From contig OW203736.1 in assembly GCA_934045075.1 (NCBI GenBank), positions 18,860,805 to 18,924,804 on the forward strand: a stretch of DNA of 64,000 bases. The letters are read 5' to 3'. This DNA comes from Yponomeuta sedellus (lineage: Eukaryota > Arthropoda > Insecta > Lepidoptera > Yponomeutidae). A model generated the notes under the pieces. The model saw only the letters and a program-made list of their open reading frames with translations, did not search any database and had not been told where the DNA came from. Each line of letters opens with the position of its first letter. The stretch's first letter is position 1. Below, piece after piece: positions 55,944 through 64,000 of this stretch. The position numbers were made by a program, and so were the translations under genes.

Positions 55944-56251
55944 ATGTGAAAAAATACAAGAATTGAGAGTGAAATGTTTAATTGTTTAACAAAATCAAAA
56001 TAAGAAAACACAATATTTTCGAAAACAAAAGCAATTCGTCTTTAGGAGCATACAATACTAAGTAATCTCCGAATAATACTAATTAGAAAAAGAGAATAAC
56101 TTAAATGCAGGTAGTTTTGTTTTATAACACTGAAGAAACTTAACTAACATAACAGTCTTTCTGATCAGTCTATTCTTTTTTCGTAGAACTATCAATAATC
56201 AACAATTTTAAAAGAGATCTTAAATGTTTTACACTAATTAACTTGAAAATA

Positions 56252-58366
56252 TTAATGCACGTTATAAAAAGAGAGATCTTTATTAAAGCTTAAAATACTA
56301 GCAGTCCTAGCTGTCTTAGCCGATTTAGGATCCGGTAATATCGATACTATATCGGATAGATCTACTGATGCTTCATCTTTGACGTCTGGAAATACAAATT
56401 TCATAGACGATCCCGGTTTCTTCCTCAAAAATGAAACCATCACTTCTGTTAAACTGTAATGTTTGATGACTTGTCCGACATAGTAAATAACAGACATCTT
56501 TTTTTCAAATTTTACAAGCACATAGGCACCGTCTTTGATATTTTCAGGGTCAACAGGCTCTTCATAATCATCTTCTTCATTTTCTTCAAGCTCGTCGAAA
56601 GGTGAAGCAGAACTTTCTCTTAGTATGACATCTGTTTCACTATCGCTACTAATTGTTTCAATCTCTTTGGTTTTCTTTCTTTTTGGTTTACTTGATTTAT
56701 CACAATCTTCATTTAATAAACTCAACGCTCTCTTTATTTCTCTTGCTTTACTTTTCCGTTCTTTTTCTAATCTCTTCATCTCTTTAATTTTTTCCAATTC
56801 TTCAATTCTAGTTTTCTCAGGCGTATCCGTATAAATTCTTGATTTCCCAAGTGATCGACCTTTTTTTGTTTGTGTGCGTTTTTGAACTTTCGGGAAAGGT
56901 CTTATCATTTCTGGCGTCTTTAATACTTTGGAAGTAGACGGTGCAGGGTTATCAAAATCTATCATTGTTGATGCAAAATGTTGTGAAAGCAGTGAAGGCG
57001 AAACATCTCTCGAGACGGTCGGTGGTGTTCGAGCAGAAACATCACAAAGTTCAGCACTATCAGCACTAACTGTATCAAGCTCCTCACCACCAGTGATTTC
57101 ATTAGGAGCTGTTAAAGGATTTGTGTGATACACCTGAACTGGCGCAAAGTCATCATCATTGAAAATCAACTTATTAAAAGGCCATATTCCGGTTTTTTCA
57201 TAAGCACTTGTGATATTCCTGCCATTAAACGACTCCAAATAAGGTATCTTGGTGAGTTTTGGGATATTATAAATATTAAGTGTCTTTCCTGGGTTGGAAA
57301 CGTGCCAGTCATTGAATGCTATTTTCAATTTTGATTTTAGTGGTCCAAATACTCCAACATCTAAGGGTTGAAGGCGATGAGTCGTGTGAGGAGGAAAGGA
57401 CAGGCACACAATCCCATTCTCACGGCAGTAGTTGATTGCATCTATAGAAATGTGACTTTCATGATTGTCACATAAAAGCAATATTGGATTTTTTTTAGAA
57501 CATAAGGCGTGTTTCTGTATGTGCTTCAGGACATCAACAAAAATATTCGAATTTATCCATCCACTTCTCGTAGCTACACCTAAGGAGCCTTCTGGAGCAC
57601 CTTCTAAGAAGTGGTCCTTGTAATGCACTCGAGGGAAGATAAATAAGGGCGGTATGGTGTTTCCACTTGCTGATACAATTCCACCAAATGTGACCAGTTC
57701 TCCTCTTTCGGCAGACACTATTTGACCAACCTGTTTTTGACTCTTGTCAGCAAAAATTTTCGGTGTACTCAAAACAGTTGAAATACCGGACTCGTCGTAG
57801 TTAAAAATCCGATCAGCAGTAAAATTGTATTTGCGGTATATGTTCTCCAGATTCTGGAAGAAATCATTCACTGCCGTTTTGTTGAAACCGAATGATCTGG
57901 CAGCGCTAGTATTTTCAGGTTTACGTAAACTTAAATTTTTATTTCGTTTTCGGAAACTTGCTAACCAGTCTGCTCCCGCCATCTTATTATTATTCCAACT
58001 TGCAGGATATTTAATATCATTGGCCTCAGCAAATTCATAAGCAAGTTTTTTAACTTGGATACAGGTAAGTCCATAGTGCATCTTAGAACACTCTAAGATA
58101 TATTTATTTAAATGATCCTCTTCTGTTTTAGTAAAAACTTGCTGTGATGCATATTTGGATTCAAATACACGATTTTCGCTAGCAAGGTCTTGTGTTTTGC
58201 GTAATTTTTTGATACGGCTTTGTAGTGTTTGTGCATTAACTCCGTATTTGGCTGCTGATTTCCGTAAGGAGAGTTTATTTTCCAAAATTTCATCGATAGC
58301 TTTTAACATTGCCTGTTCGTCCACCTCTCCACTCCTAGTTCCCTTTTTCTTATAATTTCTGACCAT
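56252..58366 (-). CDS. pogo/Tigger-type DDE transposase, 704 residues
   Basis: It is a full frame from the start at 58366 (MVRNYKKKGTRSG) to 56252. The N-terminus has a Psq/CENP-B-type helix-turn-helix (MLKAIDEILENKLSLRKSAA, YGVNAQTLQSRIKKL). A second CENP-B-like DNA-binding region follows (HLNKYILECS to NKMAGADWLASFRKRN). The DDE_1 nuclease has D191 (FNYDESGIS), D300 (LLLCDNHESH) and D336 (RLQPLDVGVFGPLK), spacing DD35D. The C-terminal 250 residues are basic and acidic, with EKERKSKAREIKRALS coiled-coil character. It cuts the element out and inserts it at TA. No lesion is seen. The nearest eukaryotic relatives are Tigger, pogo and jerky-like proteins. Confidence 0.93.
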   Translation of the reverse strand: MVRNYKKKGTRSGEVDEQAMLKAIDEILENKLSLRKSAAKYGVNAQTLQSRIKKLRKTQDLASENRVFESKYASQQVFTKTEEDHLNKYILECSKMHYGLTCIQVKKLAYEFAEANDIKYPASWNNNKMAGADWLASFRKRNKNLSLRKPENTSAARSFGFNKTAVNDFFQNLENIYRKYNFTADRIFNYDESGISTVLSTPKIFADKSQKQVGQIVSAERGELVTFGGIVSASGNTIPPLFIFPRVHYKDHFLEGAPEGSLGVATRSGWINSNIFVDVLKHIQKHALCSKKNPILLLCDNHESHISIDAINYCRENGIVCLSFPPHTTHRLQPLDVGVFGPLKSKLKIAFNDWHVSNPGKTLNIYNIPKLTKIPYLESFNGRNITSAYEKTGIWPFNKLIFNDDDFAPVQVYHTNPLTAPNEITGGEELDTVSADSAELCDVSARTPPTVSRDVSPSLLSQHFASTMIDFDNPAPSTSKVLKTPEMIRPFPKVQKRTQTKKGRSLGKSRIYTDTPEKTRIEELEKIKEMKRLEKERKSKAREIKRALSLLNEDCDKSSKPKRKKTKEIETISSDSETDVILRESSASPFDELEENEEDDYEEPVDPENIKDGAYVLVKFEKKMSVIYYVGQVIKHYSLTEVMVSFLRKKPGSSMKFVFPDVKDEASVDLSDIVSILPDPKSAKTARTASILSFNKDLSFYNVH

Positions 58367-58490
58367 ATTTTTTCTGTAAAATATAATTATGGAATCAGTT
58401 TAATTCAGTTAAGCTCAAGTCAGATACGTTTATCGTGACCTAGAAGCGATGAATGAATCAATGAACTTCAATTCTAACAAACTATAATAA

Positions 58491-58905
58491 CGGGGTACAT
58501 TCATACAGTATGAATGTACCCCGCTCACTGCTGTATGAATCTACCCCATCACAAGAAAATGAAATAAAAACATTCCTAAAAAAAAACTAACCTAATATAT
58601 CATTATTCACGTATCAATTTACAAACTTGACCCTATTATCTTTCAAATAAAATAGTACTGAAAAATCTAGAAAACAGCTTACATCAATAAAAATATGTTC
58701 AAAGTGAGGTTATAAAATTACTTACACGTGGCTGAATCACTTTCCTTGTCACCTCTTCGCGCGTTTCGCACCGAATGCTGTCAAACTCCGTGAGCCCACA
58801 GACGCATAAATAAGCTACGCACACACACATAAGTCGTTCAAATTCTGTGCGCTTAACAACAGATATCTCTAGTGTATGAAGGTGCCCCTTGTATGAAGGT
58901 GCCCC
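58491..58905. promoter_or_regulatory. Right array of probable transposase sites
   Basis: Five motif copies: 58491-58506 and 58508-58523 form a 16-bp palindrome with one central base, followed by 58533-58547, 58874-58888 and 58891-58905. They mirror the left array. Confidence 0.8.
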
Positions 58906-58916
58906 ACTTCCCCCTA

Positions 58917-59069
58917 TCTGCCTTAGTTAAAATTAATATAGATAGTAAATAATCTAGGAGCCCGCGCGACACATTAGCACACTAGCTAAAACGGCGAGGG
59001 CTATTGTCTGTCTTTGTGTTGTCTCACCGGCCCGGCACCGGCTCGCGACTCCGGGGCCGGTCGGCGCCG
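58917..59069. other. Short GC-rich spacer
   Basis: CCGGCCCGGCACCGGCTCGC and GGGGCCGGTCGGCGCCG precede the Transib end. GC-rich sequence is the preferred target of Transib elements. Confidence 0.5.
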
Positions 59070-59104
59070 CACGGTGGGCTGAGAATCACGTTTCAAAGAC
59101 ATAT

Positions 59105-60229
59105 GAACTTGAGTTTTCAAGTGTCACTTTTCTCTCTCGAAATAGGTTTTATTACTCATTATCATTACTATACTAAACAATGTGATGAGAGACTATTTAG
59201 AGAGCAAACGGATGTGTAAGAATTTTTCGAAGAAAAATTTTTATGGAGCTGACATGAAAAGTAATATCCTTGGAGATGTAAAAAGTGCTATTTATTTGTG
59301 ATTTTTCGGCATACTTTTTATAGCAGGGCCCTTTGCGATTTTTTTAAAATTAATAATGTGTATTTTATACTTAAATGACTAGTTAGACCAACTTTAGATA
59401 TACCCTATACCATATGCCCTAGCCTATGAAATTAAAATTAGGCGTGTTATATATAATGTACATATTATCCCTTTATTTTGTAAAGGGAATGTACATTAGA
59501 CGACATTCACCAAAGTAAGAAAGGTTTTAATAAAATACCAATTTTTCAAAATATATTTTTACTAATTGCACATTCACTGACCACGAACTGGCAGACGCCA
59601 AGTAGGACACCTACCAGTTCGCTCGACCGATGATCCCAAAAATATCGCTGGTGGTGGCTGGGTGAGGATTGCTGAGGATAGAGTAATGTGGCTTGCCCTG
59701 GGAGAGGCCTATATGCAGCAGTGGACAAATACAGGCTGATTGATTGCACATTAAATATAAAGACCGTTTCTTTATCATGAATTCCCAAAAACGTTAATAT
59801 CACTTTAATAATTCGTAAAACAAGTCTTATTAATTAAACACATAATGTATATGCTCAGTTTTAATTTCATAGACTAGGGTACAGGAATATCTAACTACGC
59901 ATAATCAGGACACAAAAGCATTAGAACTACTCATTTTAGTACAAAGTACACATTATAATTATATTTTTAAAAATCGCAAAAGGTACCGCTATAAAAAGTA
60001 TGCTGAAAAATCACAAATAAGTAGCACTACATCTGCAAGGATATTACGGCCAAACTTGCGATTCTAGAGTTATAGCCACTTTTCATGTCAGCTTCATACA
60101 GATTTTTCTTCGAAAAATTCTTACGCGTCCGTTTGCTCTATAAATTGTCTCTCATCACATTGTTTAGTGTAGTAATGAGTAATAAAACCTATTTCGAGAG
60201 AAAAAAGTGACACTTGAAAACTCAAGTTC
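59105..60229. repeat. Foldback with arms of about 360-395 bp
   Basis: Sequence from 59105 to about 59465 pairs, with small gaps, with about 59835-60229 reversed. The outer part is GAACTTGAGTTTTCAAGTG and its complement. The left arm directly continues from the Transib end at 59070, while the right arm lacks the CACGGTG end and runs into GC-rich sequence. The centre holds a 168-bp repeat insertion. Confidence 0.88.
59575..59742. mobile_element. Non-LTR element tail insertion (168 bp)
   Basis: It is flanked by a perfect 10-bp duplication ATTGCACATT (59565-59574 and 59743-59752). It contains GGGAGAGGCCTATATGCAGC and AGTGGACAAATACAGGCTG, a tail type I recall as frequent in Lepidoptera. It is a 5'-truncated retroposed copy. 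Confidence 0.85.
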
Positions 60230-60545
60230 CTAGAGTCCCGCCGGTGCCGTCACCGGGGGTAGCAAGCAATATTTTTTCAAGTTATTTAAGCTTCTATCTT
60301 CATATTTTCACAATTAATATTAACAATAACATCATGTATGATGACTAAATCACCGAATTAGTTAATAACACCTGAGGTATACTAGGAATTGGAGTTTGAT
60401 TACCATTAGGGGTATTGTAGTTGCGTATAAATGGAAGGTAAAATACTTTATGTGCTCATTGACATTTTGTCCTGCTAAAAAAACATACTTACCCAAATCA
60501 TAAAGAGAAAAATATGGAATCGCAAGTCTGACAACTAAACTTGAC

Positions 60546-62564
60546 TTGTTCGTGGTTTTGAAGCAGTGTGGAAAGCTAAGCAACTACTCTACTTTGTTGG
60601 AAAAAGTTGTATCGCTATTGAACCTTCATCATCGTCCGATGAAGATCTTGATATACTTCGAGAATTCTGTCGAAGATTCAGTCAACAAGTTACCAAGAGA
60701 TGGAAGACAGCAAATAGAAACCAGGATATTTTCAGAAAAAAATATGAAAACTGGCTCGTAATGAGTATTGACTGGCCATGTTGTGTTGTTTCACATATTA
60801 TACCAGATGGAACAGCTTCGGTATGCCAAGAAGGCATAAGTTCTTGCACTGAGTACCATTTGGATCTTTGGGAGCAAAACAAAGGAAAAGGAGGCTACAA
60901 CATGAAAGTCATGAAGACACCGATGAATCAATCTGTGTTACAATAGAAAATTTGAAGAAAGAAGGAAACGAATGTTTAGGCAAAGTAATTTAAGAAGAAT
61001 CCTGAAGAAGCAGTAAAAATCTATAACGATATAGAAATGAAGAAATTAAAGAAAACTACAGTTACGCCAGAAAAAGCGCTAGGCCTTTTATTTTCTCTGG
61101 GATTATCAAAGTGGAAATATATTACACTGAGAGAGATGACAATGCGTGAGGGCTTAACAGACTTTCACCCATCGTATTACAAGATTCAGCAAGCCAAGTC
61201 AAGCTGTTATCCTCCCGATCAGGCTTTCATTATAAATGACACCATGGCGAAACTAGATCTGCAAGCTCTGTTGAATATAACCATACAACAAATTTTGAAA
61301 ACCTTACCAGAACTGTCTGCTTACATGGGTAAAACACTGGTTTTGTTATCCAAGTGGGGTTTCGACGGTTCATCAAACCAAAGCAGATAATCAAAGCATT
61401 GAAGGAGGTGAAACAGATGAATCTCTGTTTATGACAACACTTGTTCCGCTGCAGTTATCTAACGGGACTGAAGTTATATGGAAAAACCCGAAGCCATGCT
61501 CAGTTTTCTACTGTAGACCTGTACAGTTTCTTTTCGCAAAAGAAAGCGAGTCTCTCGTAAAAGAAGAAATGAAGAAAATGGAAGAGGAAATAGCTGCATT
61601 GGTGCCCTCAGAATGCAGAAATATAAAAATAAATCATGATCTAGTCATGACTATGATCGACGGAAAAGTTTGCAGTTATTTATCCGAAGCTCTTTCCAGT
61701 GCAGTTTGCTATTTATGTCTAGCAAAACCGAGCGAGATGAACAATATTGATGCAGTAATACGAAAAGAAGTAGCCAACAACATGTTAAAATTCGGCTTAT
61801 CTCCGTTACATGCCCAAATTAACTGCATGGAATGTTTGCTACATATAGCATACAGACTGGAGTTGAAGACTTGGGCAGTAAGAGGAGATAAAGATAAGGC
61901 TGTCATGCTGACCAAAAAGCAGTTGCTGCAAGAACGATTCCAACAGAAGCTTGGTCTTCTTGTGGACGTGGTCAAACAGAGCTCTGGAATAACGAACGAT
62001 GGAAATAACGCACGAAAATTCTTCGATGACCCAAAACAGACAGCCGAGATAACAGGAGTGGATGAAGAATTGATTAGAAGATTTGCAGTCATACTTCAAG
62101 CCATTACATCTGGTGAAGAAATAAGCGTCGACAAGTACAAAGAATATGGCCGAAGTACTGCAGAAAGGTACCTGGACCAATACAGCTGGTACTATATGCC
62201 AGCTACAGTGCACAAGTTGCTAATCCATGGTGCTGAAATTATAAGGAACTCCTTGGTTCCTACTGGGATCTTATCTGAAGAAGCATCCAAAGCTCGCAAC
62301 AAAGATTTTCGATGTTAACGAGAATTTCACTCGCGAAAGAACACCAGGAAGAATTCAAACGAAGATGTCATCAAAAGGATGCTTCTCACTTCTGATCCTT
62401 TTATTTCTTCAATGCGACCAGTTATGAGGATAGCTTTAAAGAAAAAAATGAGTCAAGAAGCAGTGGATCTTTAGGTATTACAACGACATCATATTGAGTT
62501 CTGCAACGTCGAAAATATTGAAAGTGACACAGATTCCGAGAAAGAAACTGATTTATATGAATAA
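60546..62564 (+). pseudogene. Transib transposase (RAG1-core relative), broken
   Basis: Coding is spread over 60566-60946, 61037-61390, 61431-62318 and a continuation to 62564, with stops and a frameshift near 61380-61431 and a stop after 62318. Motifs match the Transib/RAG1 core: LSKWGFDGSSNQS (first catalytic D at about 61374), MTTLVPLQL, YCRPVQFLF, MIDGKVCSYLSEA, SAVCYLC, GLLVDVVKQSSGITNDGNNA, YYMPATVHKLLIHGAEI, GILSEEASKARNKDF and REFHSRK...NEDVIKRML. It would recognise heptamer-like ends and cut by a hairpin mechanism, as RAG does. This copy is a pseudogene. The start is not resolved. Confidence 0.88.
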
Positions 62565-63390
62565 TTTATATGATTTTTGTTTGCAATATGTTATTGTAAT
62601 TCTTTTATTTATATTTTTTATACATTGGTTTCTTTACTTGTCTTTTATGTACCTATTTTAATGTAAAGGATTCATAGCTAGTATTTTATTCATGTAGTTT
62701 TAAAGGCTTATTTTTTATGTTTACATGATTTAACATTTTTAAAATGTATGTGTGTTTTAAAATGTAACTTGGACTTATTTCATGTATCTTTGTAAATATT
62801 TTATGCTTGTGTTTTTCCTCGTGTACAATAAAGAATATTCATATCTTATTTGATTTTCATGTGTATAATTTGTTCGCATATGACAATGTTTTAGAACAGT
62901 ATTTAAGTAGTTATACTGTATGATTCTTTATAATTATAAAGAATCCTTAATTAAGGAAGGTACATAATTTGACAAACACAAAATATACGCTTAAATACCT
63001 TAAAAAAATATTTTAAATGCATTTAATTGTATTGTATTGTATCTTTGTGGCTGCAAATAAATGTCTCTCTCTCTCTCTCTCTCTCTCTAATTTTTTTTCG
63101 ACCAAAGTCGCACGAGTGCGCCCATAGTGCAGTATGTCAAAAAATCCATAAAAATGCAGGCAATAATCGTGCTGAAGGAAATAACGGGCAAGTGTGCGAT
63201 AATCAAGTTATGGCCAATTTTATAGTAACTTCCATACATTTTTTTTAACCAAGTGGAAAAAAAGTACTTGCACAAAGGTAAACATACTGCACTTCAAATA
63301 TGTTGAAAGATTAGCCTTCCTAAGTGGATTCCTGTGAAAAAAAAATAACAATTCAAAATTCGATCTCTAAGTCTATGGGGAGCGATTTTC
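62565..63390. other. Transib 3' region and unassigned sequence
   Basis: It is AT-rich with no gene. It includes AATAAA (about 62828), a TC microsatellite and, near 63207-63256, a stretch with loose similarity to the right foldback arm (60072-60120). Confidence 0.45.
63064..63088 (+). repeat. (TC)n microsatellite
   Basis: A perfect TC run of about 12 units follows GCAAATAAATG, a placement typical of a retroposon tail. Confidence 0.95.
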
Positions 63391-63406
63391 AGCCCACCGT
63401 GCGGAG

Positions 63407-64000
63407 GGTGAGACTCGTATTTCGTATCGGCGTCGTAGGTGTAAAAGATATAACAAATATAGTCGACGGCTTGGACGATACCATTGTTATATCTACGCGT
63501 TTTACTTTACGTGTCGTCGTGTTGAAGTCCGTGTCAGCACTGTACCACTCACCGGGCGTAACCCGGCATCGACATCGGCACAATGGAAAAACGAAACCCG
63601 GCACCGGTGCCTGATGCCTGTGCAACGGCCATGCCGGTGTGCCGTGCCGGTCCGGGCCGATGAGTCGAAACACGCCCAATGCCGATGCCGGCGTGACGAC
63701 GACGACGACGGCTCCCGGCGCGGCTCGAGCAGCAGGTCGCTAGCTGCTGCACTATAACGTCTAAGGCTACCTCGTTCTTCATCAAATTTTAAAGAAAGTC
63801 TATGGTGTAATTATCTCAATTTCTGCTCAGCGTAAATCGTTTCGTAATCTTACTTTAAACAATTTAATAACTTTACTACATCGAGGGTAGCATAAATGAA
63901 AAATCAGTAAGTTTTATGGGGGATTAATTACAGGGAAAGTACACATTACCTAAACTTAAAACATAAAGTGTGTTGAACTTATGGGTACCTAGTATCAATC
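63407..64000. other. GC-rich then AT-rich unassigned DNA
   Basis: 63540-63740 is rich in CCGGCA, GCCGATGCCGGC and GACGAC units, similar in kind to the GC-rich sequence at 59020-59069 on the other side of the Transib element. There is no supported gene. Confidence 0.4.

Larger units (their letters stand above)
55700..58914 (-). mobile_element. pogo/Tigger-type DNA transposon, apparently intact
   Basis: The ends are 24 bp, starting GGGGGAGGTGGGGCAGCTTC on the left and GGGGGAAGTGGGGCACCTTC on the right (reversed), with two differences. TA flanks at 55698-55699 and 58915-58916, the family target. It carries a 704-residue transposase and nine copies of a short motif at its ends. Nothing is broken, so it is a candidate active or recently active element. 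Confidence 0.93.
59070..63401 (+). mobile_element. Transib (RAG1-related) transposon, decayed
   Basis: The left end is CACGGTGGGCTGAGAATC (59070) and the reversed right end is CACGGTGGGCTGAAAATC (63401). The first seven bases (CACGGTG) match the RSS heptamer CACAGTG at six of seven positions, as known for Transib ends. The flanks are GC-rich, CGCCG and CGGAG, but do not form a clean 5-bp duplication. A broken Transib transposase lies at 60546-62564. A foldback (59105-60229) occupies the left part, so the two ends might belong to different copies. Confidence 0.75.

Noticed and set aside
63389..63785. GC-rich overlapping frames at the right edge
   Set aside because: Low-complexity CCGGCA and GAC units keep several frames open; no domain recognised.

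Overview
This window looks like a piece of a moth or butterfly (Lepidoptera) genome. It is AT-rich and carries several short dispersed repeats that I recall as typical of lepidopteran genomes, such as the ends containing TCCCCGAAGGGGTAGGCAG, GGAGAGGCCTAT and GGTGAAGGAAAACATCGTGA. Every long reading frame in it belongs to a transposable element. I found no complete host gene. There are two weak candidate host exons (a SAP-domain start near 26.3 kb on the minus strand and a GC-rich exon near 29.4 kb) and three tRNA-like units.

Layout: 0.7-6.5 kb is a PIF/Harbinger element (TAA target duplication) with a hAT element and a small MITE inside it. 6.8-9.9 kb is a decayed Ty3/gypsy element of 412/mdg1 type. 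9.98-12.28 kb is an IS630-Tc1-mariner element with terminal inverted repeats of about 445 bp. 12.31-17.56 kb is a BEL/Pao element with nearly identical LTRs. 17.6-18.2 kb is a Harbinger half-element that sits in a piggyBac remnant (to 19.1 kb). 19.4-22.8 kb is a second complete Harbinger. 23.4-24.9 kb is a degenerate tandem repeat. 25.6-26.0 kb is a hAT MITE. 26.6-27.5 kb holds the tRNA-like units. 29.6-32.5 kb is mostly unassigned. 32.5-38.2 kb is a long jockey-like LINE whose endonuclease is split by a hAT-type MITE, and a second, truncated LINE lies head-to-tail behind it. 42.6-45.4 kb holds mariner pieces around a solo LTR. 45.56-54.58 kb is a very young BEL/Pao element. 55.7-58.9 kb is a pogo/Tigger-type element with an apparently intact transposase. 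59.1-63.4 kb is a Transib (RAG1-related) element with heptamer-like ends and a foldback sequence.

Working units: both complete Harbinger elements encode two proteins on opposite strands, a DDE transposase and a MADF/Myb-like partner, and the two genes are interlocked so that each has an exon inside the intron of the other. In other Harbinger systems the Myb-like partner helps the transposase reach the nucleus and the DNA ends. The pogo element carries nine copies of one 15-16 bp motif at its two ends, which look like transposase sites. Most other coding regions are broken by one or two lesions: one frameshift in Harbinger-2, one stop and a lost protease in BEL-1, and one UAG plus one frameshift in BEL-2.

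The density and depth of nesting suggest heterochromatin, a piRNA-producing locus or a W-chromosome segment; that is inference. Boundaries given with target-site duplications were read directly from the sequence. Family names rest on motif recognition without a database search.
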